Shown here: positions 36,780-51,200 of the stretch, one piece after another
Layout: each line of letters begins with the position of its first letter
How positions within the stretch are numbered: position 1 is the first letter of the stretch
DNA from: Chaetorhynchus papuensis
Taxonomy: Eukaryota > Chordata > Aves > Passeriformes > Rhipiduridae
Length of the DNA stretch: 64,000 bases
Direction: 5' to 3'
Assembly (NCBI GenBank): GCA_013396525.1
Contig: VWYX01000086.1
Span: 186,001-250,000 of the forward strand
Program-made: the position numbers and the translations under genes
Notes under the pieces: generated by a model
The model's database searches: none
What the model was told of the DNA's origin: nothing
The model's input: only the letters and a program-made list of their open reading frames with translations

Positions 36780-37010
36780 GTAGCCCCATGTTTGGATGAA
36801 AGTGGGCGTTTCACAGAGGGGGCCAGGAAGGGTGCAGTGAGTCTGATACTGAAGGCAGCAGCAGCAGGGGCTGCCAGGGCCCTCCCTGGCTGTGAGTGCC
36901 CACCCTGCAGCCCCCACGGGACGAGTGGCCCCGGGCTGCAGCAGGAGTTCAAAGGAAGCACCACTTGCCCAGCCTGTGCCTGGGCTGTTCAGCGTGGAAT
37001 GGGGTTTAGT
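36780..37010. other. GC-rich patch
   Basis: GC-rich segment with a CAG run (four units, about 36856-36867) and frames open on both strands. No identity assigned. Confidence 0.45.
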
Positions 37011-39560
37011 TGTGTTTTGTTCTGTGTAATCACAAAAAGCAGTTCTTGCATTTCTTTTTTAAAAAAAAAACAAAAACAAAACACCCTTCAGTATCTCTAG
37101 GATGCGAGGAGCTCTGCTTAGTTCTATGAACTTCTGCAAAGTTTGGGGACTGGGCAAAGCAAATAAATTGGATCCTTGGGTTGGTGACTGTAAGACCTGT
37201 GAAACCAAACCTATGCAAGTGATGTGTGGCACTAAGTTCATCTCTAAACCATTGCACTCAGATTTACTTCTTTTAATTTAGGCCATTAGCACAGTGAGAA
37301 AGGTTAAGCTGACTATTATGAATAGCAGGTCTCAAGAACATGTGTTCCAAAGGCTGTTTGAAAGTCTACAAAATGTGGCTTAAAAGGAGCCAATTCATAA
37401 AATATTATTTGGTCTGTTTCCATGGGATTCTTGAAGTATTTCCCACTGATAACCATTCTTTGTTTACAGTTTCTAAGACAGTTTTCACTCTCTTGGAGTT
37501 CTTCCACAGTCTTCTGTGCTTGTATTTTTAAATAAGTCCTGTCCCATTTCCCCTGCAGTTCCTTGCAGGGAAAGTTTGCATCTCTCAGCATACAGTGACT
37601 TCTGACCATAAAAAAAAAAAAAAAATCCTGATTACTTTTAATTACTTTTTTTAAAAATTTTGTTGGCTATTGCGTGATAACCTTTGTTTTGCACCAACAG
37701 TTTTGCACAAATTGTTGAGTAAGTTATTGAAAGCTTCCAATAGTCTTCAGTACAATGACAGTACAGTGATTGGAGTGAAGCAGGAAATGAGATTGTACAG
37801 CAGAACTGAAAAGTGGTGAAGCATTTGCCAATATTCACTCTTTTGGTTCATCACACTTGGAATAAAATATTATCTGCTCTACTGCTCATTTCTTTCACCT
37901 GACACTAAAATCTTAAAGGAGGTAAATAACTCATTGTGGGTTTTGTTTTGTGTAAAACAGACAGCAGTGCACATCATTAATAATGTTAGCAAAGCTGGAA
38001 CCTAAATGGACAAATGACAGAGATCCATCTGAGCATGGGAGCTCATTTCTGCAACAGGAACTTGTTCTGGAAGTCTGAGGTATTTCTGTCATTTTGTAAC
38101 TGACTGAATAGGAAAGTTACATTTGAGGAAAAATTACGGGTTTAGTCCAGCAGTGTGTAAATAATGATTCATAGCATTCTGTGGTCTCTGTGATTTTTTA
38201 ATGTAAAGAACACGTCTAATATGCAATGTTACTTTGCACATAGAACATGCAAAAGAACACACATCTAAAAAAAATGCTTTCTAAACACGTCCCCTGCATT
38301 TTCTTCTTAACTTCTACCAAAAGGACACAGAAAGATTTACCCCAATTATGTTATTTTGTGCTTAAGTGTTGACTGTTAGGACATGATGTTATTTACCCAG
38401 GAGACATCTTGTATGGTTGTCATCTGATATAAAGGCAGATAGCAGTTATAGTCAGAAATGGCTGCCTGCCATTCTGCTTAAAAGAAGAACTTGTGTGATT
38501 TTTCTAAAGGGCTTAAAATCCACATTGAACAAACCTCTAAGGCTGGCAGCAAAAGTGTAGGAAAGAGAAACCAAGTAGGTTTATTTAACAGTTTAATCTG
38601 CCTAAAATTTGTGTGTCCAGTTGTCTATCCCCTTGGAATGAAAAGGCTCAGAAAGCAGTTTCTGAATTCATTCCCAGTTTATCATCAAGATTCTGCACAT
38701 CCCTTAAAACCTATTTAAGCTAAGAAATAGCAGGAATGAAAGTGAAGTTTGAACTGATTAAAGATGGCAAAGGGTTAGATTTTCCCATGTAGAGTACCTG
38801 AGTCTATCCTGATTTGGTAAAAAATGTTCTATATTCTCTTCTTTCATGCAGAAATGATCTCAAATATGTGTAAGATGTGATAAAAAGTGATTTTGTGATA
38901 AGGTAGACATTTGGAGAGAGCAAAATCTTGAGATTTCTGGTATTAATATGAGTAAAGAATTAAGTCTCCCTTGCAATATCTATTAATTTTAAGATTTACT
39001 GCACTCTCTTTTCCCTTCCCTAGTTCTTCTGGAACAAAAGGAAAATAATTTTTTTTTTGTCAGTGATTGTTTTCCCACATTGAACAGTATCTCACTCTGT
39101 GAAATTGTCATATTGAAATTAGAATCTAGGCTGAAAAATATGCAGTGCGAGCAAGCCTGGAAAAAAATCTATTTTTATACTTATTCTAATCAGTTAAAGA
39201 AGTATGACTTAATCGCTGGTCCATTGATCATAGGCAGCCCAACAAATTCACTGTGTGATTGTGCTTGCAAAAATTAATCCCATTTCTGCAAGCAGGGAAA
39301 CTGTGGAAATGGAAGTAATCAATGGAAAGTCAAAGCCTAGGCTAATCTTCGCTTGGCTGTAAATGCAGGCCACTGTATGAAATGATCCAAAGGTTTTTGT
39401 TGCATAGACTAAAAAAAACAATGACCTGAAGCAAGCCTGCTGTTGAAATGTCTAGACGTTGCAATATTATTTGAGAATGAGGAATAAAAGTCATAAGCTT
39501 AAAAAATTGCTCATTGTCACAGGGCACTGTTTGACTGAATGCTGACCTTTATTTCTGGTA
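37011..39560. other. AT-rich non-coding DNA with A/T homopolymers
   Basis: Contains A-rich sequence near 37061-37080, an A16 run at 37610-37625 and a T10 run at 39049-39058. No gene supported. Confidence 0.5.
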
Positions 39561-39564
39561 AGTG

Positions 39565-39835
39565 ATTTTTGACCCGTGAGTTCTGGTTCTGGTGGGGTGT
39601 TGGTGCAGCAGTTTGGTGTCTCAGGATGGCCCTACACCAGCATTCCAGCTCAGAGCTTTGGAAGGGACTCTGCCAGCCCTGATCCGTGTGCTGGGGTTTG
39701 CTGCCAGAGCAGCTGTCAGGTGGGAACTCAACACCTTTTGCCTGAAACTGCTCAGAGGATGCACTGCAGGAGGAGACCTTGGGCTGTGGTCCATGGGACC
39801 AGGCTAGAGCAACTCCAGTGAAACAACACAAAGTA
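39565..39835. other. GC-richer patch
   Basis: About 55 percent G+C at 39601-39660 by count (33 of 60). Frames are open on both strands (39517-39831 minus, 39576-39821 and 39592-39807 plus). Unidentified. Confidence 0.4.
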
Positions 39836-41785
39836 GGTGATTTGTAGATACTTGGTTCTCACCCCAGACTACAGTGTCTGCAGCTCTGGTTTCCATGGTT
39901 AGACTGGACTTTCTCTGATTGCATTTCCATGAGTCCAGTGCACTCCAGGTTTGTTCCATGGTTGTCTCCTCCTTGGAACGCGCAGACTGCCAGGAAGGCC
40001 ACGCTGGAAGAACAGCAGGTGCAAACCCCCATGGCAGGGTCTCTGAACTGGGTACTTGAGGTTTCACGTTTCTCCTCAGCTTAAGAAATAAAAAAGCAGG
40101 AAGCAAGCTTTTATCAGAATAAATTTGGTTTGGATGAAAATTCAGCTTAGTCATAATAAACAGCTTTGTTGGACCTTATATAGCAATCCATCCAGCTCCG
40201 TGCCAAGTTAAATGGCACTCAGATGCTGTAGTTTCATACTGATGGCCATCACAATTAAAGACTGAAACATGTACAGAGTTTCCTTTGACTGTCTGGGTCT
40301 TACTAGGAAGTCAGTGATTTGAATGAATTGCCCTGATTTAGGCAGTTCCCTGGCCTTCATAATGGGGGCATATTTAGTTGCTTGGTTACCCATTTGAGAT
40401 GACTGTATTTTAGATAATCATTGGTGGAAATGTTCCCCAGAAAGTGAGTGAGCAGCAGGATGCAGATTTTCAACGGGCCACGAATGTAACAATAGATTTA
40501 TGCAAGCAGAAGAGAGATTGCAATAGATAGATGTAATTTACCTGTTTGCCCACACTTACTGAACACGTTTGCACACCATTTGTATGTGCCACTTTGTTGT
40601 TGCTCTTGCATCTTTAGGCTAAAAGAAAGTTGTGCTTTAGATTGGTGGGAATGGTGGTGATGGATATCCCATATAATGTTGAGAGAAGAAATTGAGAAAG
40701 TGCAAAGAGAAATCAGGCTCGTGTAGCTGATTAGAGATCCATTTATTCTGAAGTCTTCACTGGCTCAACCAATCTTTATTTTGTAAGGAGAAGTTAATTT
40801 GTTTATAAAACATGAGAAGTGCAATCTCGAGTATGTGAAATAAGATTCATTAAAATGTTGTTTCTGATGAGAGGTGCCAGCTGCTGACTTGACGTGGGGC
40901 ACCAGTTTAAGATTAGCCCTGCTTAGAAGTGAAGTCATGCTGTACAATACAGTGACATGGAGTGTTTAAATGTCTCACATCTGTTTAATTATTTTGATAA
41001 TTTAAAAAAAATAATTTTTGTTTTTAAGAAAGCAGAAGATCTCATTTAGTCAGTTGCTTCCAGGATATTGCTGTTTCAGGATAGAACTAAGTACTCAGAC
41101 TTGGCTGTCAGAAACTAGAATTTAACAATTCGAAGTGCAGTTCTCCCAAAATCCATGAAGTAGTATTCTGGAAGAGGATGAAGCATCATCGTTCCAGGGA
41201 GGGCCTGATGTGATGTGATATATGAGGCTATAGCACCAGATCAAACTGGGGTGTGTATTCCTTTGAACATGAAGTTCTTGAACTGTAGCTAATTCAGGTG
41301 TGCAGAGTTTGGTTGTGTCACCCACTGGGACTGAGTGGTTCCTCACTGGCAGTGTTTGGATAGTTTATGTCCACATTCATTTCAGGAAGGGGTGAAAACT
41401 GAAGGTGGTGTAAGCTGGAGCTGAACACAGCCAGCACAGGCCGTATGCCTGAATCTTTGTGATCTACTTCTCTTATGTTCATCTCTGTTTTTCTTGTTTA
41501 AAAGCCTGTAATTATCCACTCTCCTCGTTGGCTTGTGATACCTAGTTTTCCTTTCAGTCTGTACCATGGTAGGAAGAGATTTCTGCTAAAAACACGTCTC
41601 TCTAGTCATTAGAAGCCCTACTGCCATATAGCAGCTCTTTAGTGTTTTAACTGCAGCAGTACTTCTGCCTTATGGGTCTTTGTATTGATTTTCCTTGTGG
41701 GAAATTTAACCCCATCATTCAAGAGTAAATACTGGAATCAGCTGTTTACAGAGTGAAAGAGCAACTTTTTCAACACTAGAAAGGG
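39836..41785. other. AT-rich non-coding DNA
   Basis: Nothing supported. The minus frames at 39804-40154 and 41122-41567 have no recognisable content. Confidence 0.45.
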
Positions 41786-41789
41786 CAGT

Positions 41790-42040
41790 GTGTGTTGTGG
41801 CTGGCCTCCTGCTAGTTTTATTGATGGAGTCTGGGGGAGCTGCTATGTGCAGACATCAGGGCCAGCAAACCCAGTGCCTCTGCAGGTGTGTCTGGTGTGC
41901 TTTGTGTTCAGTGCATGACCTGCAGCACTCACACTGTCCTGGCTGGAGCTGCCTGTGGGACAGGTGACACCCTGCTCCTGGGGAAGAGACTTTGGTGACA
42001 TCCGTGTGTGTCTGGACAAGGGCAGGTGGTCACCTTCACT
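41790..42040. other. GC-richer patch
   Basis: Locally GC-rich, with CTG, TGTG and CCTG words like the other patches. No element identified. Confidence 0.4.
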
Positions 42041-43600
42041 CTTAGTTAGGATGCCAGTTTCTGATGTGTGATTTTTAACCTGTTCTTGCTATCTCACTAT
42101 CATTACATGGCTAATTCAGCCCCACAAGTCGGATTCAGGACAAGGAGGTCCTGAAACTCTTAGTCCAGCAAATTCCCACTGATTGTGGTGGAGCTGCACT
42201 TTTCTGGCCCTCCATAGAATTAGGTTGGTCTTGTTTTGGTTCTCATCTACTGGAAATTACCTATAGACAAACTTCCAAGTTTCAAATATTTTTTGTTTCT
42301 GTGTTGCAGCAGAACACTTAACAGATGTCATTTCTTTTCGTAGCAGTGTGATAACAAACATATGCCATCGTTTCCCAGTAAAGGAATATTAGTCTATTTA
42401 TATATGTGTGGTATTAGATGGAATGGTTTTGTTTTAGCAAAAGCACACTTCAGTTTTGCCTTAAACTCTTATCTGACTTTAAAGCCTGAATTTACCCATC
42501 ATTCAAGTCATGATTGAAGAGACTTTACCTAGGATTTGAGTCCTTTGGGCTTTATAAAAATAGGATTATAGAACATCTGGCTGCACAGTAGGAATATTTC
42601 ACTCTGAAGTACAAAAATAAAACTACAAAAGATAAAGAGAAAAACATTCCTGGCAAGAAATTAACCTTTCTTTATGTTTCTTGTATCCATCAAGCACTAG
42701 CCTCTTGCAGATGGAAGGCAAGGAGACAACAAAAGAAAAATGGAGAGAATTAAAGAGCCCCATCATGTCATTAATACTTTGGCAGTTTTGACAGCCATGA
42801 GTAGCAGTGAAAAACACTCCTGTTTCAAAGCCTGAAATAAATTGGGAGCTTGGTAGCTTCTCCAAGCCAGGCCCTCAGTTCAAATTCCCAGAAAATGAAC
42901 ATTCCACACCCTTACTTGATGATGATATACTTAAGAGCAGAAAATTAAAAGGTGAAAGGTGTTGTGAAGTAATCCCCAGAGAATGTGTGTTTTAAAGTCT
43001 ATGACTTCTATGAACTGAAAGGTTTTTAAATGAAAATTTCATAAATATATATAGATATACACACATATATTTATTTTTAAAACAAAAAGCCTAACTTTCA
43101 GGGATGATTTTGTTCACATCTTTAGTAAATTTTTGTGTCTCAGTTAAAAACCCAAAGGAAGCCTATCCTGGGGCTGAACACATGTTTTTACTCTCTCTTA
43201 TTTCTGTCTTTTGGTAATCATAAAAATATCGCAAAAATTTGTAGTTTGCTGTATTTTCATTAACGTCATGTCAATCCAAGAGTAACTTGTTATGGCAGTT
43301 GTTGATTGCATAAAATAATAGCTACTGTTTGGTCTATTACTTAAATATTAATTACGTGGCAATGGGGCAAAGTAACATGAAACTCATTAAAAAAATAATT
43401 TCTTAATCCCAAGATAAAAAGCAGTAGCTAGGTGTATTAGTTATCTTTTAAATTATGAAGTATATTATCTAGATGTGTTTTTTATATATTTTGTACCTCA
43501 GAGTTGCATTGCCTTGTATCTGATCAAGAAAATACACTTGCAAATGAGACGTAAAGATAATATAGCCTAACAATATCATATAATTAACCTTTTAAGTACA
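42041..43600. other. AT-rich non-coding DNA
   Basis: Includes a low-complexity inverted repeat at 43041-43074, with arms ATAAATATAT and ATATATTTAT around a 14-base AT-rich loop. No gene supported. Confidence 0.5.
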
Positions 43601-43611
43601 CCGGGATTTAA

Positions 43612-43633
43612 TTTTTTTTTTTTTTTTTTTTTT
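43612..43633. repeat. T22 homopolymer
   Basis: The longest T run in the window. On the minus strand it is an A22 run lying about 165 bases beyond the stop of the 67-codon frame at 43799-44002, a layout that could suggest a retrocopy tail. The sequence between them, however, contains a common A/C (G/T on minus) low-complexity tract. Confidence 0.95.
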
Positions 43634-43654
43634 ATAAAGGAACAATTCAGTTTA

Positions 43655-43703
43655 GGAAAAAAAACCCAAAACAACCACAAACCAACCAACCAAAGCCCCA
43701 AAC
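43655..43703 (-). repeat. A/C-rich low-complexity tract
   Basis: Plus strand reads AAAACCCAAAACAACC and CCAACCAACCAAAG-type sequence, the complement of the G/T tracts seen elsewhere in the window. Confidence 0.75.
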
Positions 43704-45745
43704 GTGCAGGTACCCTTTGTATTCCTATCTGTATGGAGCTGAGCTCCACAGCCCAGGCTATGGACAGGTTGGCTTGAGACACGAGAGCAGCGCAGGGATC
43801 AGCTCCTTGCTGTGTTTTTCTTGCCTGCTGGGATGTCACTGACCAGGTTTAACTGGTCCATGTGTTTAAATTCCTGTTCTTTGCTGTGCTTGCAGACAGG
43901 CTGTGCTATTTCCCACTGCTGATTCTCAAGCTGCTTGTGCTGCTCGTGTGGCAGAGGGAGTGAAATGCTGTAACTCTCTCTGATAACACAAGGCAGCTCC
44001 ATTTCTTGTAGAAGTCAGCATTTTCCATGTTCAGGCATGGCAAAAGTGCAGTTTTAGATAAGCATTTGCTTTGAGTTTGCTAGTGCTCCAGAGGCTATGA
44101 TCAATTATTACCTCTGTTTTTAAAGCAGATTCCTCTAGAATCAGGTCCTCCCAGCATTTGTGCCTGTGCAGTGCTGGCTGCTTTAATGATTGTCTGCTTG
44201 GACTGAACGGAGATTAGAAGCTCTCAGCAGGAATTTGTATGGTGTTCTTCAGGGCCTTCACTTTTTGTAGGTGGGATCTGAAGCTGGGGTCTGTCACTTT
44301 CCCTTGTTATTTAATGTTTCACTCTCTTCAGGGGAGGAGGAACGTGAAAGTTCTGTGTTGGCAGCACTAATAGAGATCAAACATTTCAATTAAATAAGTT
44401 AAAGCAGTCCTATGTTTTTGTCTTATGGCTGATGACAAGCTTTTGGTTCATTACCGCTTCCATTTAACAAAATGAGACCTGTTACTCCCAGGAGCAGGAA
44501 TCTCAGGGAGCTTGATCTCCAGCTTTTCTGCTCTCGTGTGTTTGATACCTGCCAGCAACTGCTTGGGCATAATTCAGTGTAACAGAAAGATGGCAGAGAA
44601 CTCCAGCAGAACCTGTGCTCCTCTTTGCAGAGTGATGCTTCAGTAGTACAAAATAAGGCAGTGAGACATAAGCAAAATGCCGTGCTCATTTTAAGCATGC
44701 CACTGTTATCCCCAGAATAGAAAGGATTTTTGAAATTATAAGGAATTTTATATCATTTCTTTCAAATTATTTGATACCTTTGCAATATATTAAAGATTTG
44801 CTAAGGAAAGACTGAATAATTTGTAATAGCTGTAATACCTTCTTAGCAAATTTCCTTTCCTTACGTTTTAATTTTCCATGATGGTTCACCCACACTAATT
44901 GAAGAGCAAAATCAAAAACTGCTGTTGTGATTTTAAATTCTTTTCAATTGCAGTTGGAAAGGCAGATTTTTCTTTAATACTAAGAGATGGCAATTATCTT
45001 GAAATGAGGTTCAGACTGAATCTTGCTGATGATTACAAAGATCACACTGCATTTTAATGCAAGCATAATGTAAGCATATTAGAATTTTTTTTACTTGTAT
45101 CTTAAAACATACTAAATCAGAAACAAGGTGTCACCTTTTTTGTTTCTTCCTTTGTTTTGTTTTTTGTCTTTTTTTTTTAAGGTGAGCACTTTCCACTTTT
45201 AAGGTTTTTCTTGTTAGAGGCAGTAGAAGTCTTAAATATTTATTGTACACACTGGCCTGGGTATGTGTGAGATACACATCACACCAGGGGGGTTTGTCAT
45301 ACACCAGTCCAGTGATGAAACAAAAATGCTGGGTTTTCCTTATGCACTCCATAGCATTTATTTTCTACATTGAATATCATTATAGTCTTACCTGTTCTAA
45401 TACCAAAGACTTGTCTGCCAGGGAGGGCTCTGTGGAATAGGTGAGAGCACAGCCATTTCCCAGCTGATTGCTCTTGTACCTGCTGAGCTGCTGTGTGTGA
45501 GGGGGATTTACTGTACACAGGGATTGTCATGCAGGTGGGTAATTTACAGTGCATGAAAAAATTATTCTTTTTTTATTAGCTATTAACTACTTAATAAACC
45601 CATGCTTTGGATTTTTTTTTTTAATTTATATTACAGCAGCTCTCAGGAGTATCCACATTACCCAGATAACTGTGTGAGATTGTAGTAAAATACAATTCTT
45701 ACTCATAATGCCACAGAAGGTAAATGAGTTGTAAATACAGACAGG
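43704..45745. other. AT-rich to mixed non-coding DNA
   Basis: No supported gene. Minus frames at 43799-44002 and 44423-44698 are short and unrecognised. T-rich runs lie near 45133-45178 and 45610-45622. Confidence 0.45.
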
Positions 45746-45749
45746 GCAC

Positions 45750-46030
45750 AAAGACCCCACATGAATTGTTCCCAGGTGTACTGGAAGCATAGGAAGTGTC
45801 CAGTGATGGGGTTTGGGGTTCCTGTAACACAGGAATGCAGTGCTGTGGGCAGGCTGCTCTTTGCCCTCGATGCAGACAGCAGAGCCTTGGCTGGTGTTGA
45901 GTACCCACAGTTCTTTCCACAGCCTTGTGAAAGCATCTGTCTGCATTTCTCTGTCTCTCCTCCTGCCCTCATGACCCAGTGGGCCAACTGCAGGGACGAG
46001 AAGCAAGAGAAGTGGAGCACTTTGGGATGA
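45750..46030. other. GC-richer patch
   Basis: Four overlapping frames on the two strands are open (126, 105 and 73 codons minus; 89 codons plus), as expected from stop-poor composition. Unidentified. Confidence 0.4.
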
Positions 46031-47935
46031 GGTAGTTCTCAGTTCTTACCTTAAAAAATTACTCAAAAGCCAGGTAATCCACCCAGAGTGACCTGTTCTG
46101 CAGCCCCTGTTTTATAGAATACACAGCCTGCTAGAAGAGAGCCACTGCTTCGTGTTCCTACAGAGAGAAAAGATTCCAGTGATGAGGATATGTTAAACAA
46201 GTGCTCAGTTCTGTGCTGGGACAGAATCTCACCACCCTGCTGAAGTGCACTGGAGTTGAATGAACGTTTTCCAGGAAAGTATCTGTCACATAATTTAGAA
46301 ACCTATAAATTGGAACTGCTCCGTAAAATAACCAAGGAGTCTCTTAATGCCCAACTTGTGTTCCTGTATTCATTTTTTCCAGTTTCTGTATTAATCTAGT
46401 TAAGTGAATATCCCAAAGAACTATTTTACTCACTAACAGAAGTAATATTAATAGGGAAAATGTGTGTGACTAAGCAGGTAATAAAAGCATGGACTCAAGA
46501 GAAGCTTCTTCCAGACAACCATCTAAATTAGCATTAACAGCTCCACCATTTCTGTTTTAAGTATTTATCAAGAAAGGCTTCATCATCATATAATTGTGTT
46601 GAAATTATTTATTTTTATCCTCTGCTGTTATTTGCAATTAAATTCTAAAGAGAACAGACGTTACTGTTCAAGGGCTGAGTGTTAATCTTGTACTTAAAAG
46701 GACTTTTTTCCTTGGCAATTGAGTAAGCTCAGCCAGACATAGGATGCTGTAAAATTTCCAGAGCATCCACTCTATGCCATAGTTTTTGTACAATTCTGCT
46801 TTTATGGGTTTCAAACTTAGGAATGATGTGTTTTACATCAAAGAAATTGCACAATTCAGGGGTATACAGAATGCTAGAAAGAACCTGCTGCAAAAAATAC
46901 ATATTGCAGCACTGAAACCACAAGTTTGCTAAATGTTGGGGAAAGGTGTGTTTATATATCAGGTTGCTATGTCAGTCCCTTTTGTTCTTTCTAATCTCTT
47001 AATCAAAACTTTTAGGAGTCATAGCAGTGCAACATTTCCAGCCTGGCTGCAGTGGCCATCCCATCATGGTATATGTGTCTTCCACAGTCAGGTCAGAATC
47101 AGTTTATGGATATATTACTTCAGCCTTCTCTTCTGTCTTCTACAGAGGCACTCTGCTATTTTATCTGTGGCCATCCATAATTACGTAGGCTGCTGTTTCT
47201 AGTTCAGTTGAAGTATCATTAACAGGTATTTTGGAAGTGACCAAAAAAGTAGACTCGATCTTTCCTGCAGCCTCTTTACAGTTACAGACTCTTCATCTGA
47301 CATGGACCTGAGTGAAAAATTTTGAGAGTACTTAAGTTGCTGCTAAGAAAGAATTTTTGTGATCCCTCTGTTTCTAACCAGCTTAGATCTGCTAATTTTA
47401 GAAGGGTTCTGTGGTATTTGTGTCTGTCTGTTTCTTGAGGCTTTGGCTCTGCAGGGAGTTACTCAGTAACAACAATTTCTGAATACTGATTGCAATCTAA
47501 ACATTTTGGTTAACTTAGGACAACCCTGAAAGTGTCGGATCGGGCTATAGGTATCATTTAGGGAAGGAGAGGAGACGGTGGTACCATCTTTTATTCTCTG
47601 CAGAACAAAAAGGGTAGCCTTGTAGCTTAGAAGTTAAGACAGAAATTTTTCAGAACATCAGGACTCCAGCATCTGATTTTATGTCTAAGTGTTTTGTACA
47701 AAAACAAGTCCCTTTCAGAGAACAACTGGAGGGGAAAAAAAGTTCATTCCTCTGTATTATCCTAACGTGATATTTCAGCTTATTTCTAGACTCTGTCCCA
47801 AGTCGGGAAAGAAGGGACTTTTCAGATGGGTTTTCTCCATCAAGCATGATTGACCTGAGCACAAGCTTAAAAAAAAAAAAAAAATCCAGTATTAGGAAAG
47901 GCACCTCAGCTGTCATGGGAGGCTAAAAAAAGCTG
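46031..47935. other. AT-rich non-coding DNA
   Basis: No gene supported. An A16 run lies at 47869-47884. Confidence 0.5.
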
Positions 47936-47939
47936 GCTT

Positions 47940-48250
47940 TAGAGTCCCCCTGTGCCCCATGTGCAGTGCAGAGACACTTTGTGCCAGTGCCAGAGATGCG
48001 TTTTCAGTTCTCTGCACCGATCCCTACCAGGACAACCCCAGCACAAGCGGAACGCTCTGCAGGCTGCAGTAGTTGCCCTGAGCTGGTTTTTGCTCCTTGA
48101 ACTGCCAGGCCTGCTGGCTGCCTGTGGGACACGGAGAGCTGATGGCACGTTCACAGCTCGGGGCTGTGCAGACCTTCTGCCGAGCCCACTCTGCCCAGCC
48201 GCAGGGCAGCGCTCTGCTCAGGAGGGACGCGTGGGTATTCCTGTGGAAAC
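47940..48250. other. GC-rich patch with some CpG
   Basis: GC-rich, with more CpG dinucleotides than most of the window (for example at 48000, 48050, 48130 and 48180-48230). Frames at 47939-48154 (minus), 47952-48335 and 48097-48360 (plus) overlap. No recognisable protein. Confidence 0.45.
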
Positions 48251-51200
48251 TCAGCTGCTGTCTCTCCTTGTTACAAGTATTTATTGTTACTCATGTTGCC
48301 AGTGCTTATTATGGATATTTTTGTTTAATTCATGAACGTAACTGTCAGTTGTTAATGTAGAAATGTGAGCTGATAAAGCCCTCGGATGAACATGTTTAGG
48401 TTGCAAGCAAACTTTTTTTTTTTTTCATTCTGAAGAGGTGAGAGATGCAGTAATCCTTTTGTTTCAGAAGTGATGCCAGATCCCTAGATAATGTCTGCCC
48501 ACAAGAAATGTGAGATACATCTGAGCAGGATAACAACCAAGTGCAGCAGAGATAAAGGACTGACGTTGTTTGAAAGGGATATCCAGTATCATTTTTGAAA
48601 AGACCAGATAACATTAGCTTCAAGCCAAACACAGAGGATAGCAATCTTTTTTAAAAGAGATGGCCTTGTGTTTAAGTGCTGATCAATTTGCTACAATACA
48701 AAGAATTAGTAAGAGGAAATTAGGAAAAGTAGAGGAGCTTTGTTGGCTAATCCATGTTCTTTCTGTGTGCCTTTCTAATTCAGATCTCCATTTTATATTA
48801 CTCTTTATTTCCAATTTTTTGCTCTTTACTGCACTGTTACCTTTATTTCAATATCATTAATTCATTTTGATCTTGAGCACAGTTGGTTGCAAACTGCTGT
48901 CTCTCTGGTACAAATTGATTTGTCCTTTAAAAAAAGGGAGACAGACAGAAATGTCAGACTTGTTTCACAACGGGAATGTTGAATGTAAGACTTGGCTCCA
49001 ATACAGTGTCCACCCAGTGGTTCTATGAATAAGTGTTTATAGACTGTACTGAGCTTTCGAGCCAACTCCTAGTGTCTCCTATAATTGCTACTGTAGGAAA
49101 CAAAAATGTTCGTCTGAAAAACCCAACTCTTCATTTAAGCTGAGCAGGGCTATTATTCTGCTTTATGTGTAGTTTGCTAAAGGATGATAAACTTATGTGT
49201 TTAAAGAATACAGAGATACGAGATTGACTCGCCACAGATTTTCTTTCAACTCCAGTGAAGGTTGACAACATGGCTCTGGTTTACTTGACTTCTTTTAGGG
49301 CCTTTTCTGTTTTTTGGTATTTTGGTGGAGTTGAAGGAAGTTGTCCATGTGCCGATCTTGGTGCTTTGTGAGTGTCTTCTCTTAATTGTTGTTTCTACTC
49401 CAAACCCTTCTATCATTGTCTCTACATGCATTTTTTCCCATTGTATTTCCTGTTGGTTAAAAATGTAGAGGAGATTAGTTCAGAAGAAATGGGAAAAAAT
49501 ACTGTGAGAAAAAACTTCACTCTATTGACAAAAGTAATTATTTGCAGCAGGCAAAGTAGCCAGGAACAGCTATAAAAGGTCTCTCTAAAGGGCAGTGGAA
49601 GAATGTGCAGAAGTACATACTTGTGTCTGACATATGGGATCATGCAAGTGATGAATTATGGGTTTTTTGTTGTTATTTGCACTAAGCAAATGCACATGGA
49701 TTGGTCCATATAGCTTTAGCTTGCTTGATACTGGTAACTGCTCTTTGAATGTATTAATATGGGCCATATGCTAAACCTATCACTAGTTTAAAGTCATAAT
49801 CTCTGAATAAAACAGTTACTAAATGGTACAGTGACAAGAGTAATTAAAACTCTGAGATACATGTTGTAGAAACTGTCCTTGTTCTACAGTGCCACTCTGC
49901 TTTTTAAGTAAGATGGGTCCTATGTAAACACAAAAAAAGCTATACAGTAAAAAAAGGGGGAAAATAAGGAAAAATTGTATACCACCTGCTGATGTGTGAA
50001 TTGGATAACATTGCAGGAAACGACATGTGTTAAATTACTCTGATGCTGGAAGAAAAGTTAGAAAGTAAATGATTTATTTCAAAACACTGAATTAGAACAT
50101 AGCATGTGTTCAATATGAAACACAAAAGCTGAATTCAATATATTATTGGCCACTGACACTTAAAGTTTGAACAAATGCAATGGTTCTAAAATTTAGACAC
50201 GAAGTAGTAGAACATATTGCTATAATGTGTGCAAAGAATTAAAGATTACACTTTATTGTATTTATATCGTTTGTCTGAAAGCCTTTCAGCCTTAAAGCCC
50301 ATTTGTATAGGAGCATGTGTGCAGTAATATGTGTACTTGTGCATATGAAATACAGTCAGAGTTTTCAAAAGCTCCATGGACAGTGCACTTGTGGCTTCAT
50401 CTGCCACGTGTCAGATATAGATTTTTGTACTGCTTATAAAAAAAAAAGTAATTTTTTAACTTTACCCTTTGTATGTGCTATTCAGCAAAAAAAATGGAAG
50501 GAGAATTCCAGAAGCTAATACACTCATTCGTGTAATGCCATTCCCTCTATATTTATGATCCTTTAATTGAGACATATTGCTGTGTATCCAAAATGTCAAA
50601 CTGCTATTTTATATTAGAAATATTAATCGCAAAACTTGGCAGTTTGTGATACCACATCACTAAAGGAGGCAGCCTTGGTCATAGGAAAATGTCTTTCCAA
50701 AAGTCTGTTTTGCTAAGAATTTGTCAATGTGAAATTTTAGAGGGTGTGGGGGTGGTGGGATGACACAGGACAAAAACAGAAGTTTAAATCTAGATTTGCT
50801 CAGGAAGAATGCATTTAGTGTCCAGAAAGTTCCAAGTGTTCTTTCAAGAATGAGCAAACATTTGGCTTAAAGACTGCTTTGACTTGGGTCTGAACTGACA
50901 ACTGGAACTGATAAGAAATTAATAACAAACCTTGTAATAATGGAAAAAATTACAGTAATCCATATAAAGAATTCATGAAAGAGAAAATTGAAATGGAAAG
51001 GTAGAGTTATCAGGAGAAAATACATAGTTGATATAGGTACAAAAATGGGTCAATTAGGAAAAGATTACGTCCTAGCTGTAGTTTTGCCTGTTAGTCAACA
51101 GGAGTGGCAAGATCACCAATAAAGTATTAAGACTGAAGTGTACTTTTACTGTTTATTTTCTGTCCTGGGAAGGATGCAGGATAACCTACTCATTACATGA

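Noticed and set aside
43612..44002. 67-codon minus frame followed by an A22 run, resembling a retrocopy with a tail
   Set aside because: The gap contains a generic G/T low-complexity tract, the frame is short and unrecognised, and no target-site duplication was seen.
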